NCBI GenBank assembly: GCA_020633055.1
Contig: JACKEJ010000006.1
Span: 186,001 to 250,000 of the forward strand
From: Sandaracinaceae bacterium
GTDB taxonomy: Bacteria; Myxococcota_A; Polyangia; Polyangiales; Houyiibacteriaceae
Direction: 5' to 3'
Length of the DNA stretch: 64,000 nucleotides
The notes beneath the pieces are model-generated. The model was not told where the DNA came from and did not search any database. It worked only from the letters and a program-made list of their open reading frames with translations. Position numbers and translations under genes: made by a program. Shown piece after piece: positions 1 through 7,394 of the stretch (position 1 is its first letter; every line of letters starts with the position of its first letter).

Positions 1-467
1 AGGTCCTCCTTCACCTTCAAGTATTCGTACGGGAGCGGGGCCGTGCGGTCGGCGGCCACAGCGGACTCGTCTTCGCTAGGGGGCTCGTCGCCGATCTCGA
101 GCCCCTGACCTGCGCACGCGAAGCCCGTGGGGTAGACCGCGTGCCAACCGGTGGCGCAGCGCGGCGAGGGAGTGCTCTCCGTCTTGACGCGCACCACCGC
201 GCCCAAACGCAGCCAGCCAATCACGGTCGCGTTGGGCTCCGGGGCGGCGCGCACGGGCAGCTGGACCCCGGTGACCAGCGCATAGCCAGGGAACTCAGCG
301 TCGATGCGCGCCTGCTCCTCGCGAGCGCGCGCTTCCTCGCGCGCCTCGGTGGCGGACTGCTCATCTACCGGGGTGGTCGACGGAGCGCTGGACGGAGCGG
401 TCTGGTCGCGGTCGCCGCAGGCGAGCGCCAAGGTGGCGCACAGGATCGCGCTGCCGCCGAGCCTCAC
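1..467 (-). CDS. Lipoprotein with SH3-like domain, probably the N-terminal part of an L,D-transpeptidase (cut by window edge)
   Basis: The gene starts at a GTG (467) that overlaps the TGA of the upstream gene by 4 bp and runs off the left end. The first ~20 residues form a signal peptide ending in a lipobox (LALAC), so the protein is probably an outer- or inner-membrane lipoprotein. Next come a Glu/Arg/Ala-rich linker and an SH3-like stretch (YALVTGVQLPVRAAPEPNA ... CATGW ... GFACAG). The same layout, including a Pro-Tyr-Leu segment after the Cys pair, appears in the L,D-transpeptidase at 7395-8675. I therefore infer a second transpeptidase of that type, but the catalytic domain is not in the window, so the enzyme call is an inference. 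Confidence 0.6.
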   Translation of the reverse strand, partial: MRLGGSAILCATLALACGDRDQTAPSSAPSTTPVDEQSATEAREEARAREEQARIDAEFPGYALVTGVQLPVRAAPEPNATVIGWLRLGAVVRVKTESTPSPRCATGWHAVYPTGFACAGQGLEIGDEPPSEDESAVAADRTAPLPYEYLKVKED

Positions 468-1015
468 TCGATCGTGTCGAGGTCGAAGCTCAGCAGCATG
501 CCCAGCGCCGGGCATTCTTCGGCGATGGCCGTGCAGTCCGCCGGCAGGAGGTCCTCGACGCCGATGTCGATCGTGTCGAGGTCTTCTGGGGTGAGGCTGC
601 AGGTGATCTGCCCCGAGATCCGGTTCACGTTCGCGCGCAGCTGACGCATGCAGTCCTCTGCTTCGCCCACCGTGGTGTCGCACGCATCGAACGCCGCCAT
701 GTTGATGTTGTCGCAGCTCGTGACCATGGGTGGCTCGGCGTTGGAGATGCACACGTCGCGGGCCTCTCGGCAGCTGACGCTCGCCGAGTCGACCCGGATG
801 CCCACGCTCGTGCAGAACGCCCGCTGGATGGGCCCCGTCACCAGCGCCAGCATCTCGTTGGAGACCGCCACGCACAGGTCCTGGAGGTCCTGCTCGCTCG
901 CCTCGTCCAGCACCGTCTCCGGCGGGACGCCCGTGCCGAAGGCGCCGTCGCTACAGGCCGAGAGGGTCAGGGGCAGGAACGCAACCAGAGGTGCAACGAG
1001 GTGGAGCTTTCGCAT
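464..1015 (-). CDS. Hypothetical Cys-rich lipoprotein
   Basis: 183 residues. A charged start (MRKLH) and a hydrophobic stretch end in LSACSD, a good lipobox, so the mature protein is lipid-anchored at Cys ~21. The mature part has about ten further cysteines, which suggests several disulfides in the periplasm or outside the cell. I recognise no enzyme motif or named family. Its stop overlaps the GTG start of the next lipoprotein gene by 4 bp, so the two are probably made together. Small Cys-rich lipoproteins of unknown role are common in myxobacteria. Confidence 0.75.
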   Translation of the reverse strand: MRKLHLVAPLVAFLPLTLSACSDGAFGTGVPPETVLDEASEQDLQDLCVAVSNEMLALVTGPIQRAFCTSVGIRVDSASVSCREARDVCISNAEPPMVTSCDNINMAAFDACDTTVGEAEDCMRQLRANVNRISGQITCSLTPEDLDTIDIGVEDLLPADCTAIAEECPALGMLLSFDLDTIE

Positions 1016-1025
1016 GCCGCACAGC

Positions 1026-1424
1026 CTAGACCGGCTCGGTGGAGGCGTCGAGAGGGGCGCGCTCAGCCTCGTGGGCCCGAGCGATCACGAGCTGCGCCAG
1101 CAGGTCGTGCACGCCCAGCGGCGCGGCCACCCGGAAGGACACTCCGGGGTGCTCTGCGACGGCCTCCGCGACGAGGCGTGGGATGTCCTGCGTGGCGTGG
1201 CGGCCTGGGGCGAGCATGAAGGGCACCACGGTCAGGTGGCTCGCGCCGCGCTGGACGGCGTCGGCCACGGCGTCTGCGATGCTCGGCGCGGCCAGCTCCA
1301 TGTGTGCGCCGATGACGACCGGATAGTCGCTCTGCTCGGCCACCAGCGCGGCCACGGCCCCGACGCTGTCGTTCGCGGCGGCCACGCGGCTGCCGTGATC
1401 CACGATGAGCAGGGCGCGGCTCAC
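1026..1424 (-). CDS. Sirohydrochlorin chelatase-like protein (CbiX/SirB family)
   Basis: 132 residues from a GTG at 1424 that begins two bases after the stop of the preceding gene. It opens with the family signature ALLIVDHGSR and has a second family motif, VVPFMLAPGRH, around residue 65; His residues in these two places bind the metal in CbiX, SirB and CbiK. It is the size of the short single-domain CbiX type. Known members insert Co2+ or Fe2+ into sirohydrochlorin for cobalamin or siroheme. No other tetrapyrrole gene is adjacent (hemE and hemG lie ~60 kb away), so the metal and pathway stay open. A longer start at 1460 would overlap the upstream gene and is less likely. Confidence 0.8.
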   Translation of the reverse strand: MSRALLIVDHGSRVAAANDSVGAVAALVAEQSDYPVVIGAHMELAAPSIADAVADAVQRGASHLTVVPFMLAPGRHATQDIPRLVAEAVAEHPGVSFRVAAPLGVHDLLAQLVIARAHEAERAPLDASTEPV

Positions 1425-1426
1425 CG

Positions 1427-2077
1427 TCAGTGGAACTCCCGCAGGTGCGTGATGTACCACGCGTCGTCCCAGGTGATGAGCGTGCGCACCTCGAGCGTGC
1501 GCTCGACGCGCGCGCCGTTCACCTCCGTGCTGTACGTGAGCTGGTTGCGGCGCGCAGACCAGTACGGCAGACGGTTGGCCTCCTCCCGCACCACGACCCA
1601 GCTGCGACGCCGGGAGAGCTCGAGGCGCTCGAAGCGCGCGTCGGCGGGCACCTCCGCGTGCAGCGCATGCACGTCCGCCGTGAACTCGCGCATCAACCGG
1701 TCGTAGATGTGGTCGGGATTGGCGACGCCCTTGATCTGTGCGAACGCCGCGCGCGGGAGGTAGGCCGCGGCGGCCATCTCCGGGTCGCCCGCGAGGATGC
1801 CGCGCAGCAGGGTGCGGGCGCGCTCGAGATCGGCCTCTGCCAGGGGCGGCAGGGGCGGGGCCTCGCGCAGGCGCGGGCTGTTGTGGGCAGGGACGTCACC
1901 ACCGGCCTGGGCGCGGCCAGGCTGCGCGGACGGTGCGAGAGTGACCACGCACGCGGCGACAGCAGCCAGAACGGCGGCGTGGGCGAGCGGTGCGTGGCGC
2001 CGCCGGGGCGCAGCGTGTGATGCGGCGCTCCTGCGGGGGTCGCAGTGTCGAGTTGGGCGGCGATGGAGCGAGTGCAC
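1427..2077 (-). CDS. Hypothetical secreted protein
   Basis: The reading frame is open much further upstream, antisense to the quinone oxidoreductase gene, so the true start must lie in the divergent intergenic region. The GTG at 2077 is the best candidate I can see, giving 216 residues. An Arg/His-rich n-region, a hydrophobic core (AAVLAAVAACVVTLA) and a Gln-Ala site form a signal peptide. The mature part has an alpha-helical N-half and a beta-rich C-half (RSWVVVREEANRLPYW, ITWDDAWYITHLREFH) resembling small NTF2-like or DUF4440-like folds, but I could not assign a family. It is followed after 2 nt by the CbiX-like gene. Confidence 0.6.
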   Translation of the reverse strand: MHSLHRRPTRHCDPRRSAASHAAPRRRHAPLAHAAVLAAVAACVVTLAPSAQPGRAQAGGDVPAHNSPRLREAPPLPPLAEADLERARTLLRGILAGDPEMAAAAYLPRAAFAQIKGVANPDHIYDRLMREFTADVHALHAEVPADARFERLELSRRRSWVVVREEANRLPYWSARRNQLTYSTEVNGARVERTLEVRTLITWDDAWYITHLREFH

Positions 2078-2122
2078 GGACCACAGATCGCAGGTTCCCG
2101 AGGTCCGTGCAATCCTCCGCGC

Positions 2123-3103
2123 ATGAAGCGAGTTCAGATGTTGGTGGAGTCCCTCGATGGCCCGAGCGCGCTCGTGCGCCGCGAAGACGACGCGCCTCAG
2201 CCGGGCCCGGGCGAGGTCCTGGTGGCGGTGCGCGCGGCGGGCTGCAATTTCTTCGACACGTTGATCACCCGAGGTCAGTACCAGGTGAAGCCTCCGCTGC
2301 CGTTCGCGCCGGGCGCCGAGCTGGCGGGTGACATCGTCGCGGTGGGGGCCGGGGTCACCGGCTTCAAGGTCGGGGATCGCGTCGCGGGGCTGGCCGAGTA
2401 CGGCGCGTTCGCGAGCCACATTGTGCTCCCCACGGAGCGCGTCTTCCGCATGCCCGACGAGATGTCCTACGACGTCGCCGCGGCCATGGGCATCGTGTAC
2501 CAGACCTCGTACTTCGCGCTGCGCTACAGGGCGGACCTCCAGCCTGGTGAGACGCTGCTGGTCCATGCGGCCGCGGGAGGCGTCGGGCTGGCTGCCGTGC
2601 AGATCGGGCGGGCCCTGGGGGCTACCGTCATCGGGACGGCGGGCAGCGACGACAAGCTGGCGCTCGCGCGTGAGCACGGCGCGCAGCACACGTTCACGTA
2701 CCGTGACGACGCCTGGAAGGACGCGGTCTTGGAGCTCACGGGCGGGAAGGGCGCGGACGTCATCTACGACCCCGTCGGCGGCGACGCGTTCGACCTGTCC
2801 ACCAAGTGCATCGCGTTCTCGGGGCGGCTGTTGGTCATCGGCTTCGCGGGGGGGCGTATCCCCACGCTGGCCATGAACCGCGTGCTGCTCAAGAACTTCA
2901 GCGTCGTCGGGCTGCACTGGGGGGCCTACTTCAAGCACGACCCGGCGCTCATCGCGCGCGCGCAGCAGGAGCTGTTCGACCTCTGGCGCGAGCAGCGCAT
3001 CATGCCGTTGGTCAGCTCCACGCATCCCCTGACGGACGCGGCCCAGGCCCTCGCCGACCTCGGTGGTCGGCAGACGGTCGGGAAGGTGGTCCTGCACCCC
3101 TAG
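2123..3103 (+). CDS. NADPH:quinone oxidoreductase family protein (zinc-free MDR family)
   Basis: 326 residues, the usual length for zinc-independent quinone oxidoreductases. An N-terminal GroES-like domain (GEVLVAVRAAGCNFFDTLI, FAPGAELAGDI) precedes a Rossmann domain with the nucleotide motif AAGGVGLAAVQIGRALGA at residues ~150-167. The zinc-binding residues of true alcohol dehydrogenases are absent. Members reduce quinones or alkenals with NADPH in the cytosol. The ATG at 2123 is preferred over upstream starts because the protein begins with the family's typical MKRVQM strand. It diverges from the secreted protein gene at 1427-2077. Confidence 0.85.
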   Translation: MKRVQMLVESLDGPSALVRREDDAPQPGPGEVLVAVRAAGCNFFDTLITRGQYQVKPPLPFAPGAELAGDIVAVGAGVTGFKVGDRVAGLAEYGAFASHIVLPTERVFRMPDEMSYDVAAAMGIVYQTSYFALRYRADLQPGETLLVHAAAGGVGLAAVQIGRALGATVIGTAGSDDKLALAREHGAQHTFTYRDDAWKDAVLELTGGKGADVIYDPVGGDAFDLSTKCIAFSGRLLVIGFAGGRIPTLAMNRVLLKNFSVVGLHWGAYFKHDPALIARAQQELFDLWREQRIMPLVSSTHPLTDAAQALADLGGRQTVGKVVLHP

Positions 3104-3334
3104 CGGCCACGGCCTTCGCGCGTCGTCTCCGCAAACCCACGCAGGCTGGGGATGCCATGCGGTGCCGCCTCGAGCGTTCGTTGGCCGTTCGGTCCACCGC
3201 GCTCGGCGACCCGCTCACGGACGGCTGCGCGTGCGTCGTCTCTCGCGCGCCCGTGTGACGACCGCGAAACGACGCGGGGGGGCGGGCGCGTGGACCTCTC
3301 GACGGGTCGCTGCGCCGCTGGTACACCGGCAGCC
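3104..3334. other. Intergenic space before mtnB
   Basis: 231 bp between the quinone oxidoreductase stop and the mtnB start. I see no convincing reading frame and no fit to known SAM or SAH riboswitch cores, which might be expected ahead of a methionine-salvage gene. Confidence 0.5.
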
Positions 3335-4012
3335 ATGCAGCAGACGTCTCCGCGACGCGTCATCACCGAGCTGTCGCGCCAGTTCTACACGCAGGGGTGG
3401 GCCACCGGCACGGGCGGCGGCATCAGCGTGCGCGAGGGCGGGCGCGTGTTCATGGCGCCCAGCGGCGTCCAGAAGGAGCGCATCCGCGAGGAGGACATCT
3501 TCGAGCTGGACATGGACGGGGCCATCGTGTCCGCGCCCGAGGACGCGGCGCTGAAGGTGAGCGAGTGCAGCTCGCTCTTCTACAACGCGTTCCGCATGCG
3601 TGACGCGGGCGCCGTGCTGCACAGCCACGGTATGAACGCGATGTTGGTCACCCTGCTGTACAGAGACGTGTTCGAGTGCACCGAGATCGAGATGATCAAG
3701 GGGCTCGCGGGTCACGGGTACTTCGACCGCGTGCAGGTGCCGATCATCGACAACACCGCCCGTGAGTGCGACCTGGCGGAGCGCATGGCCGAGGCCATGG
3801 AGGCCTACCCCGCGTCGCACGCCGTGCTGGTGCGGAGGCACGGTGTCTACGTCTGGGGCCGCGACTGGGCGCACGCCAAGACGCAGGCCGAGTGCTACCA
3901 CTACCTGTTCGAGGCGGCTGTGCGCATGCGGCAGCTCGGGCTCGAGGCGTCTGTGGGCGAGGTGCACGTGCGGGCGGTCGACGCCGTCGGCGGCGTGGGA
4001 GGCAAGCGATGA
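3335..4012 (+). CDS. mtnB: Methylthioribulose-1-phosphate dehydratase
   Basis: 225 residues, a class II aldolase/adducin fold. MtnB dehydrates 5-methylthioribulose-1-phosphate to 2,3-diketo-5-methylthiopentyl-1-phosphate in the methionine salvage pathway. The N-terminal GWATGTGGGISVR segment and KERI are typical of MtnB/APIP. Zinc ligands are visible at H96 and H98 (LHSHG) and H169 (VRRHG). The next gene overlaps by 4 bp and encodes acireductone dioxygenase, which acts two steps later in the same pathway and fixes the assignment over a generic aldolase. The chosen ATG (3335) gives the family's normal N-terminus. Confidence 0.9.
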   Translation: MQQTSPRRVITELSRQFYTQGWATGTGGGISVREGGRVFMAPSGVQKERIREEDIFELDMDGAIVSAPEDAALKVSECSSLFYNAFRMRDAGAVLHSHGMNAMLVTLLYRDVFECTEIEMIKGLAGHGYFDRVQVPIIDNTARECDLAERMAEAMEAYPASHAVLVRRHGVYVWGRDWAHAKTQAECYHYLFEAAVRMRQLGLEASVGEVHVRAVDAVGGVGGKR

Positions 4013-4467
4013 ACGCGACGTATCTGGACCACGACGGTGCACCTGGCGCCGAGTCGATCACCCCCGCGGAGCTGAACGCCGAGGGCGTGTACTACGCGAC
4101 GGCACCGACCGACCCCGCACACTACCAGGGCGCGCTCGATGCGCTCATGAGCGAGCGCGGGTACATCGAGCAGGACGAAGTGGCCCTCTCGCCGAGCACG
4201 CCCAACCTGGACGCGCTGTGTGCGAAGTTCGTGGGTGAGCACTACCACGACGACGACGAGGTACGCTTCGTGCTCGAGGGCGAGGGCATCTTCGACATCC
4301 GCTCCCTCGCGGGGCGCTTCATGCGCGTGGTGGTGGAGCCAGGTGACCTGATCGTCGTACCGGCGCTGCGCCATCACCGCTTCATGCTCACGGACCAGAA
4401 GACCATCCGCTGCGTGCGTCTGTTCAAGGACCAGAGCGGCTGGGTGCCGCACTACGCCGAGGGCTGA
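4009..4467 (+). CDS. mtnD: Acireductone dioxygenase
   Basis: 152 residues, cupin fold. The enzyme oxidises acireductone (1,2-dihydroxy-3-keto-5-methylthiopentene) to the 2-oxo acid precursor of methionine plus formate (Fe form), or runs the off-pathway reaction (Ni form). The metal site is visible: H78, H80 and E84 (EHYHDDDEVR) and a late His in RHHRF (122-123). It is somewhat shorter than the ~180-residue Klebsiella enzyme. The start overlaps the mtnB stop (ATGA). The enolase-phosphatase step (MtnC, or MtnW/MtnX) is not encoded next to it and must lie elsewhere or be done by another phosphatase. Confidence 0.9.
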   Translation: MNATYLDHDGAPGAESITPAELNAEGVYYATAPTDPAHYQGALDALMSERGYIEQDEVALSPSTPNLDALCAKFVGEHYHDDDEVRFVLEGEGIFDIRSLAGRFMRVVVEPGDLIVVPALRHHRFMLTDQKTIRCVRLFKDQSGWVPHYAEG

Positions 4468-4703
4468 GCGGCCTGCCGGGCCTGGGCCTCGCGCTCACGC
4501 TTCGCGCCGGCGAACATCGTCGTGGCGATGAACCCGATGGCGTCGCTCCAGGCCTGCTGCACGGCGGGGTTCCCTCGTGACCTCATGACGCTCGGCAGGC
4601 ACACGTCGGGCGGTCGCACTCGGCCGGCGCTGCCGCGGCTCACGATGGTACCCTCGACGTCCCGATGCCCACCCGGCTGAGGCGCCCCCGTGCGGGTGGA
4701 CAC
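4452..4703 (-). CDS. Possible small hypothetical protein, convergent to mtnD
   Basis: Up to 83 residues; starts at 4703 or at an internal ATG (4586) are possible. The C-terminal half (WSDAIGFIATTMFAG followed by KREREAQARQ) looks protein-like, with an amphipathic or membrane-touching segment and a charged helix, and its third codon positions are GC-rich. It overlaps the end of mtnD by 16 bp. The N-terminal part is not protein-like. No family recognised; it may be spurious or the end of a decayed gene. Confidence 0.3.
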   Translation of the reverse strand: MSTRTGAPQPGGHRDVEGTIVSRGSAGRVRPPDVCLPSVMRSRGNPAVQQAWSDAIGFIATTMFAGAKREREAQARQAAQPSA

Positions 4704-4893
4704 CCAGCGCGGCTACCTCGACTGCGCGCAGGAGGGGTTCTTCTACGTCGCGCACGGCGCCTGCTACGTGCTCGAGCGCGGCTCCGAGGCGCGCGCCATG
4801 GCGTGCGTGCCCGAGGTCTTCGGCGCGCAGGACGCGGACTGGGCGTTCGTCAGCTGGGACGGCGACGTTGGGGCGGGGGCTGAAGGGCCGTAG
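4690..4893 (+). CDS. Short hypothetical reading frame, possibly a gene remnant
   Basis: 67 residues from a GTG at 4690, 9 bp after an in-frame stop. Codon use is clearly coding-like (nearly every third position G or C) and the sequence is rich in aromatics and cysteines (GYLDCAQEGFFYVAHGACY, WAFVSWDGD). It looks like the C-terminal part of a longer protein whose beginning is missing. No family recognised. It overlaps the weak minus-strand frame 4452-4703, and both lie in a 490-bp space without a firm gene. Confidence 0.35.
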   Translation: MRVDTQRGYLDCAQEGFFYVAHGACYVLERGSEARAMACVPEVFGAQDADWAFVSWDGDVGAGAEGP

Positions 4894-4955
4894 ATCCGCG
4901 TTCGCAGGGACGTGTCACCCGCGTCACCGCCCCGTAGGGTGCGCTGGGAAGTGAC

Positions 4956-5471
4956 ATGCGCTGCCCAGCCGCCTATTGTTCGGATGTGAGGCTGCTCGAC
5001 CTTCTCATGGTCCCAAGGGGTGTTGCGATGATCGTGGTCACGGCGGTCAGCGGGTGCGCGGCGAATCCGAGCGTCGGCGCGGGCGATCCCTGCGGGGCGA
5101 CACCTACGTTGATCGAGGCCCTCGACGGCGCGGGTGAGGGCCTGGGCGCCGTGCCCGACGTGCTCGATGTCGGGCTGTGCCGGGAGGGGCGCTACAGAGA
5201 GACGCTGCCCCTGGGCAGCGCGTGGGTCGAGCTACGCCGCGTAGGCCGCTGCTGCGAGGTGTGGCTCGGAGGCGAGACCGAGGACCCATCCTACGACGGG
5301 AGTCCCCAGCAGTTCTGCCGCTTCAGCCGCTCCGGGGTCACGCACGTGCCCATTCACGTGGGTCGCGTCATGGGCAGCGCGATCGACATCGCTGGGCCGG
5401 CGCGCACGTGCGAGGATACACCGGCCTGCACGGTGGGGTTACCACCCGTCGGGCCCTGCCCAAACCCATAG
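4956..5471 (+). CDS. Hypothetical lipoprotein
   Basis: 171 residues from the ATG at 4956, which has a GGAAG ribosome-binding site close upstream; ATGs at 5007 and 5028 are alternatives that give a shorter signal peptide. The hydrophobic run MIVVTAVSGC ends in a lipobox, so the protein is probably lipid-anchored. The mature part has eight or so cysteines and a beta-rich pattern (AWVELRRVGRCCEVWLGG). No named family recognised. Confidence 0.6.
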   Translation: MRCPAAYCSDVRLLDLLMVPRGVAMIVVTAVSGCAANPSVGAGDPCGATPTLIEALDGAGEGLGAVPDVLDVGLCREGRYRETLPLGSAWVELRRVGRCCEVWLGGETEDPSYDGSPQQFCRFSRSGVTHVPIHVGRVMGSAIDIAGPARTCEDTPACTVGLPPVGPCPNP

Positions 5472-5572
5472 CGGTCTCGAAGGACGCGGAGCCCGGGACG
5501 CGACAGGAGGTCACCGAGAGCTGGCCATGGCCTCTCGTCGTCAGTCCCCGAGACGGTGGCGCGGGCTCCGAG

Positions 5573-6505
5573 TCAGTGACCCGCCATGCGTGTGAGCGCC
5601 TCCACATCCGCGGGACGCAGGCGCGCCGTGATCGTCACCACGGTCGCGCGCGCACGGGCACGGATGGAGGAGAGCAGGGGGCCGATCCCCAGCTGCCGCA
5701 CCTCGGGGCTGCGCCTGACCTCGCGCAGGGCGGCCGTCGCGCCACGCGCGAACGCGGTGGCCTCGGCGGCGGTGGCGTAGCCGACCGCCACGCGCAGGTT
5801 CAGGTTGCGACCTGCCACGGTCAGCTCGAGGCCGACGGACGACACGGTGCCGGCGTCGGTCAGGGTCTCGGGCAGCTCGTTCCGCACGGCGGCGTCCACA
5901 CGCAGCGCCGCTGCGATGGGCGCGGCGTAGAGGTTCACGTCGGTCGCGACCTGCTGCAGCGTCGGGTCGGTCACGCCGGTGCCGCGCTCGCGCTCGGTGA
6001 GCCGATCGATGACGGCGCGCACGCCGGCCGGGTCCCCCAACACGAAGGTCTGCGAGCCGATGAAGCCACCCAGCATCCCCTCGTTGGAGCGGAGCGTGAA
6101 CCCGCGGTAGACCTCCTCGGTGGCGCCGTGCGCCAGCGGCGGCAGCGTCACGTTCCCGAAGGTGCCGCGCGCGATGCCCACCACAGGCGGCTCGTCGCCA
6201 CCGCCGGGCAGCATGGTGAGCAGCACCTCGCTCGCGTTCTCCGCGATGGCGCGCACGGCCGCGCGCTTGACCGCTTCGGCGCCCGTGGCGTCGCCGACGG
6301 GGGGCGCGACGAGGTCCAGCATGCCCTGAGCGCGCACGGCCGCCATGTCGACGCGCACCAAACCGACCGCGTCGGGCGCGGCCAAGTGCTGCAGCGGATG
6401 GTGGTGCGCGGCGTACTGAGCCAGCGCGGAGCTCGGCGCGAGCGCGCTGAGCGCACACATGAGCACGGCGGTTCGCGCCCCACGGGTGGTGTTTCGTCGG
6501 ATCAT
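5573..6505 (-). CDS. Hypothetical exported protein
   Basis: 310 residues from the ATG at 6505, preceded by an AAGGGGG ribosome-binding site. A signal peptide (MIRRNTTRGARTAVLMCAL ... SSALAQ) is cleaved after AQ. The mature part alternates helices and strands: VGLVRVDMAAV, VVGIARGTF, TFVLGDPAGVRAVIDRL. This is the pattern of periplasmic DUF3352-like proteins that compute residue-by-residue 'score' domains, but I cannot confirm that family. A longer frame upstream to 6703 is non-coding by composition. It stands alone on its strand, next to another minus-strand envelope gene. Confidence 0.7.
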   Translation of the reverse strand: MIRRNTTRGARTAVLMCALSALAPSSALAQYAAHHHPLQHLAAPDAVGLVRVDMAAVRAQGMLDLVAPPVGDATGAEAVKRAAVRAIAENASEVLLTMLPGGGDEPPVVGIARGTFGNVTLPPLAHGATEEVYRGFTLRSNEGMLGGFIGSQTFVLGDPAGVRAVIDRLTERERGTGVTDPTLQQVATDVNLYAAPIAAALRVDAAVRNELPETLTDAGTVSSVGLELTVAGRNLNLRVAVGYATAAEATAFARGATAALREVRRSPEVRQLGIGPLLSSIRARARATVVTITARLRPADVEALTRMAGH

Positions 6506-6590
6506 CGAGCCCCCTTGTTTTCGTGTGCGATTCGCGAGGCAGCCTATCACACGCCCCTCCGCGTGCCCACGCGTGGCCGGCGCCGCGTAC

Positions 6591-7256
6591 TCAGAACGAG
6601 CCCGAGAACCCGAGGGAACCCACGCCGATGGAGACTGCCCCGGCGCGCGTCGGGACCGCGATGAGCGGCGCACCCAGGTCGAGCGGGGTCGTCGGTCGCT
6701 CACGGCGCCGCACCTTGATGCTCCCGTAGAGCGTCATGGTGAGGCCCCCAGCGATCATCGCGAAGCCGGTGACCGCCATGATTCGTCCCACGACGCGCGT
6801 GAACGGGTTGCGCACGGTGTGGAACGAATTGATGAACACCAACGTGCCGAGTGCCATGACGGGCCCGCCGTAGATCGCCACGGAGCGCAGCAAGCAGCCG
6901 TCACGCTCCCACTCGGCCGCCGGCGTGTTGATGCCAGAGGGCGCGTCGGGCTGCAGCGCGCGCAGCGTGATGCCCGTGGCCAGGGTGCCGCCCGAACCAG
7001 CGAGGAGCGTAGCGCCGAGGGCGACGCGGCCCGGCTCCGCGTCGTTGGTGAACATCAGTAGACCCACCGGCGCCGTCAGCAGTCCGGCTACCATGACGTT
7101 GCGGGCCACGCAGCGGTTGCGCACCCAGTCACCCGGGTCCGACGAGCCGAAGTCCGCTCGCGCCACCGACGGCACGCTGGAGAGCGCGCACAGCGCCGCG
7201 AGGAGCACCCACAGGGGGGAGGGACCAGTCGAACCAGGCGCGGCAACGTGACGCAT
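6591..7256 (-). CDS. Hypothetical membrane protein
   Basis: About 221 residues from the ATG at 7256. A signal peptide (SPLWVLLAALCALSSVPSVARA) is followed by a short extracytoplasmic part and then about four hydrophobic segments (VMVAGLLTAPVGLLMF, GATLLAGSGGTLATG, GGPVMALGTLVFI, IMAVTGFAMIAGGLTM), followed by a basic stretch (KVRRRERP) and a glycine-rich tail. The paired small-residue helices with Gly/Ala spacing suggest an integral membrane protein. No named family recognised. A start at 7316 would add an unlikely N-terminal tail. Confidence 0.65.
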   Translation of the reverse strand: MRHVAAPGSTGPSPLWVLLAALCALSSVPSVARADFGSSDPGDWVRNRCVARNVMVAGLLTAPVGLLMFTNDAEPGRVALGATLLAGSGGTLATGITLRALQPDAPSGINTPAAEWERDGCLLRSVAIYGGPVMALGTLVFINSFHTVRNPFTRVVGRIMAVTGFAMIAGGLTMTLYGSIKVRRRERPTTPLDLGAPLIAVPTRAGAVSIGVGSLGFSGSF

Positions 7257-7394
7257 GAGTCGTTTGTTGTAGCATGAGGACTGTCGGACGCGTTCCCAGG
7301 GAAGGAACGCGCTCACGCCGACGTTACCTGCTCTGGTGCGCGCGGCGGGGTGACCGGCGCCGCAACACAGCTAGACGGGGTCAGAAGAGAGAGC

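Noticed and set aside
1427..3097. A 556-codon minus-strand frame covering the quinone oxidoreductase gene
   Set aside because: Only its last ~216 codons show protein character; the rest is antisense to a well-supported gene.
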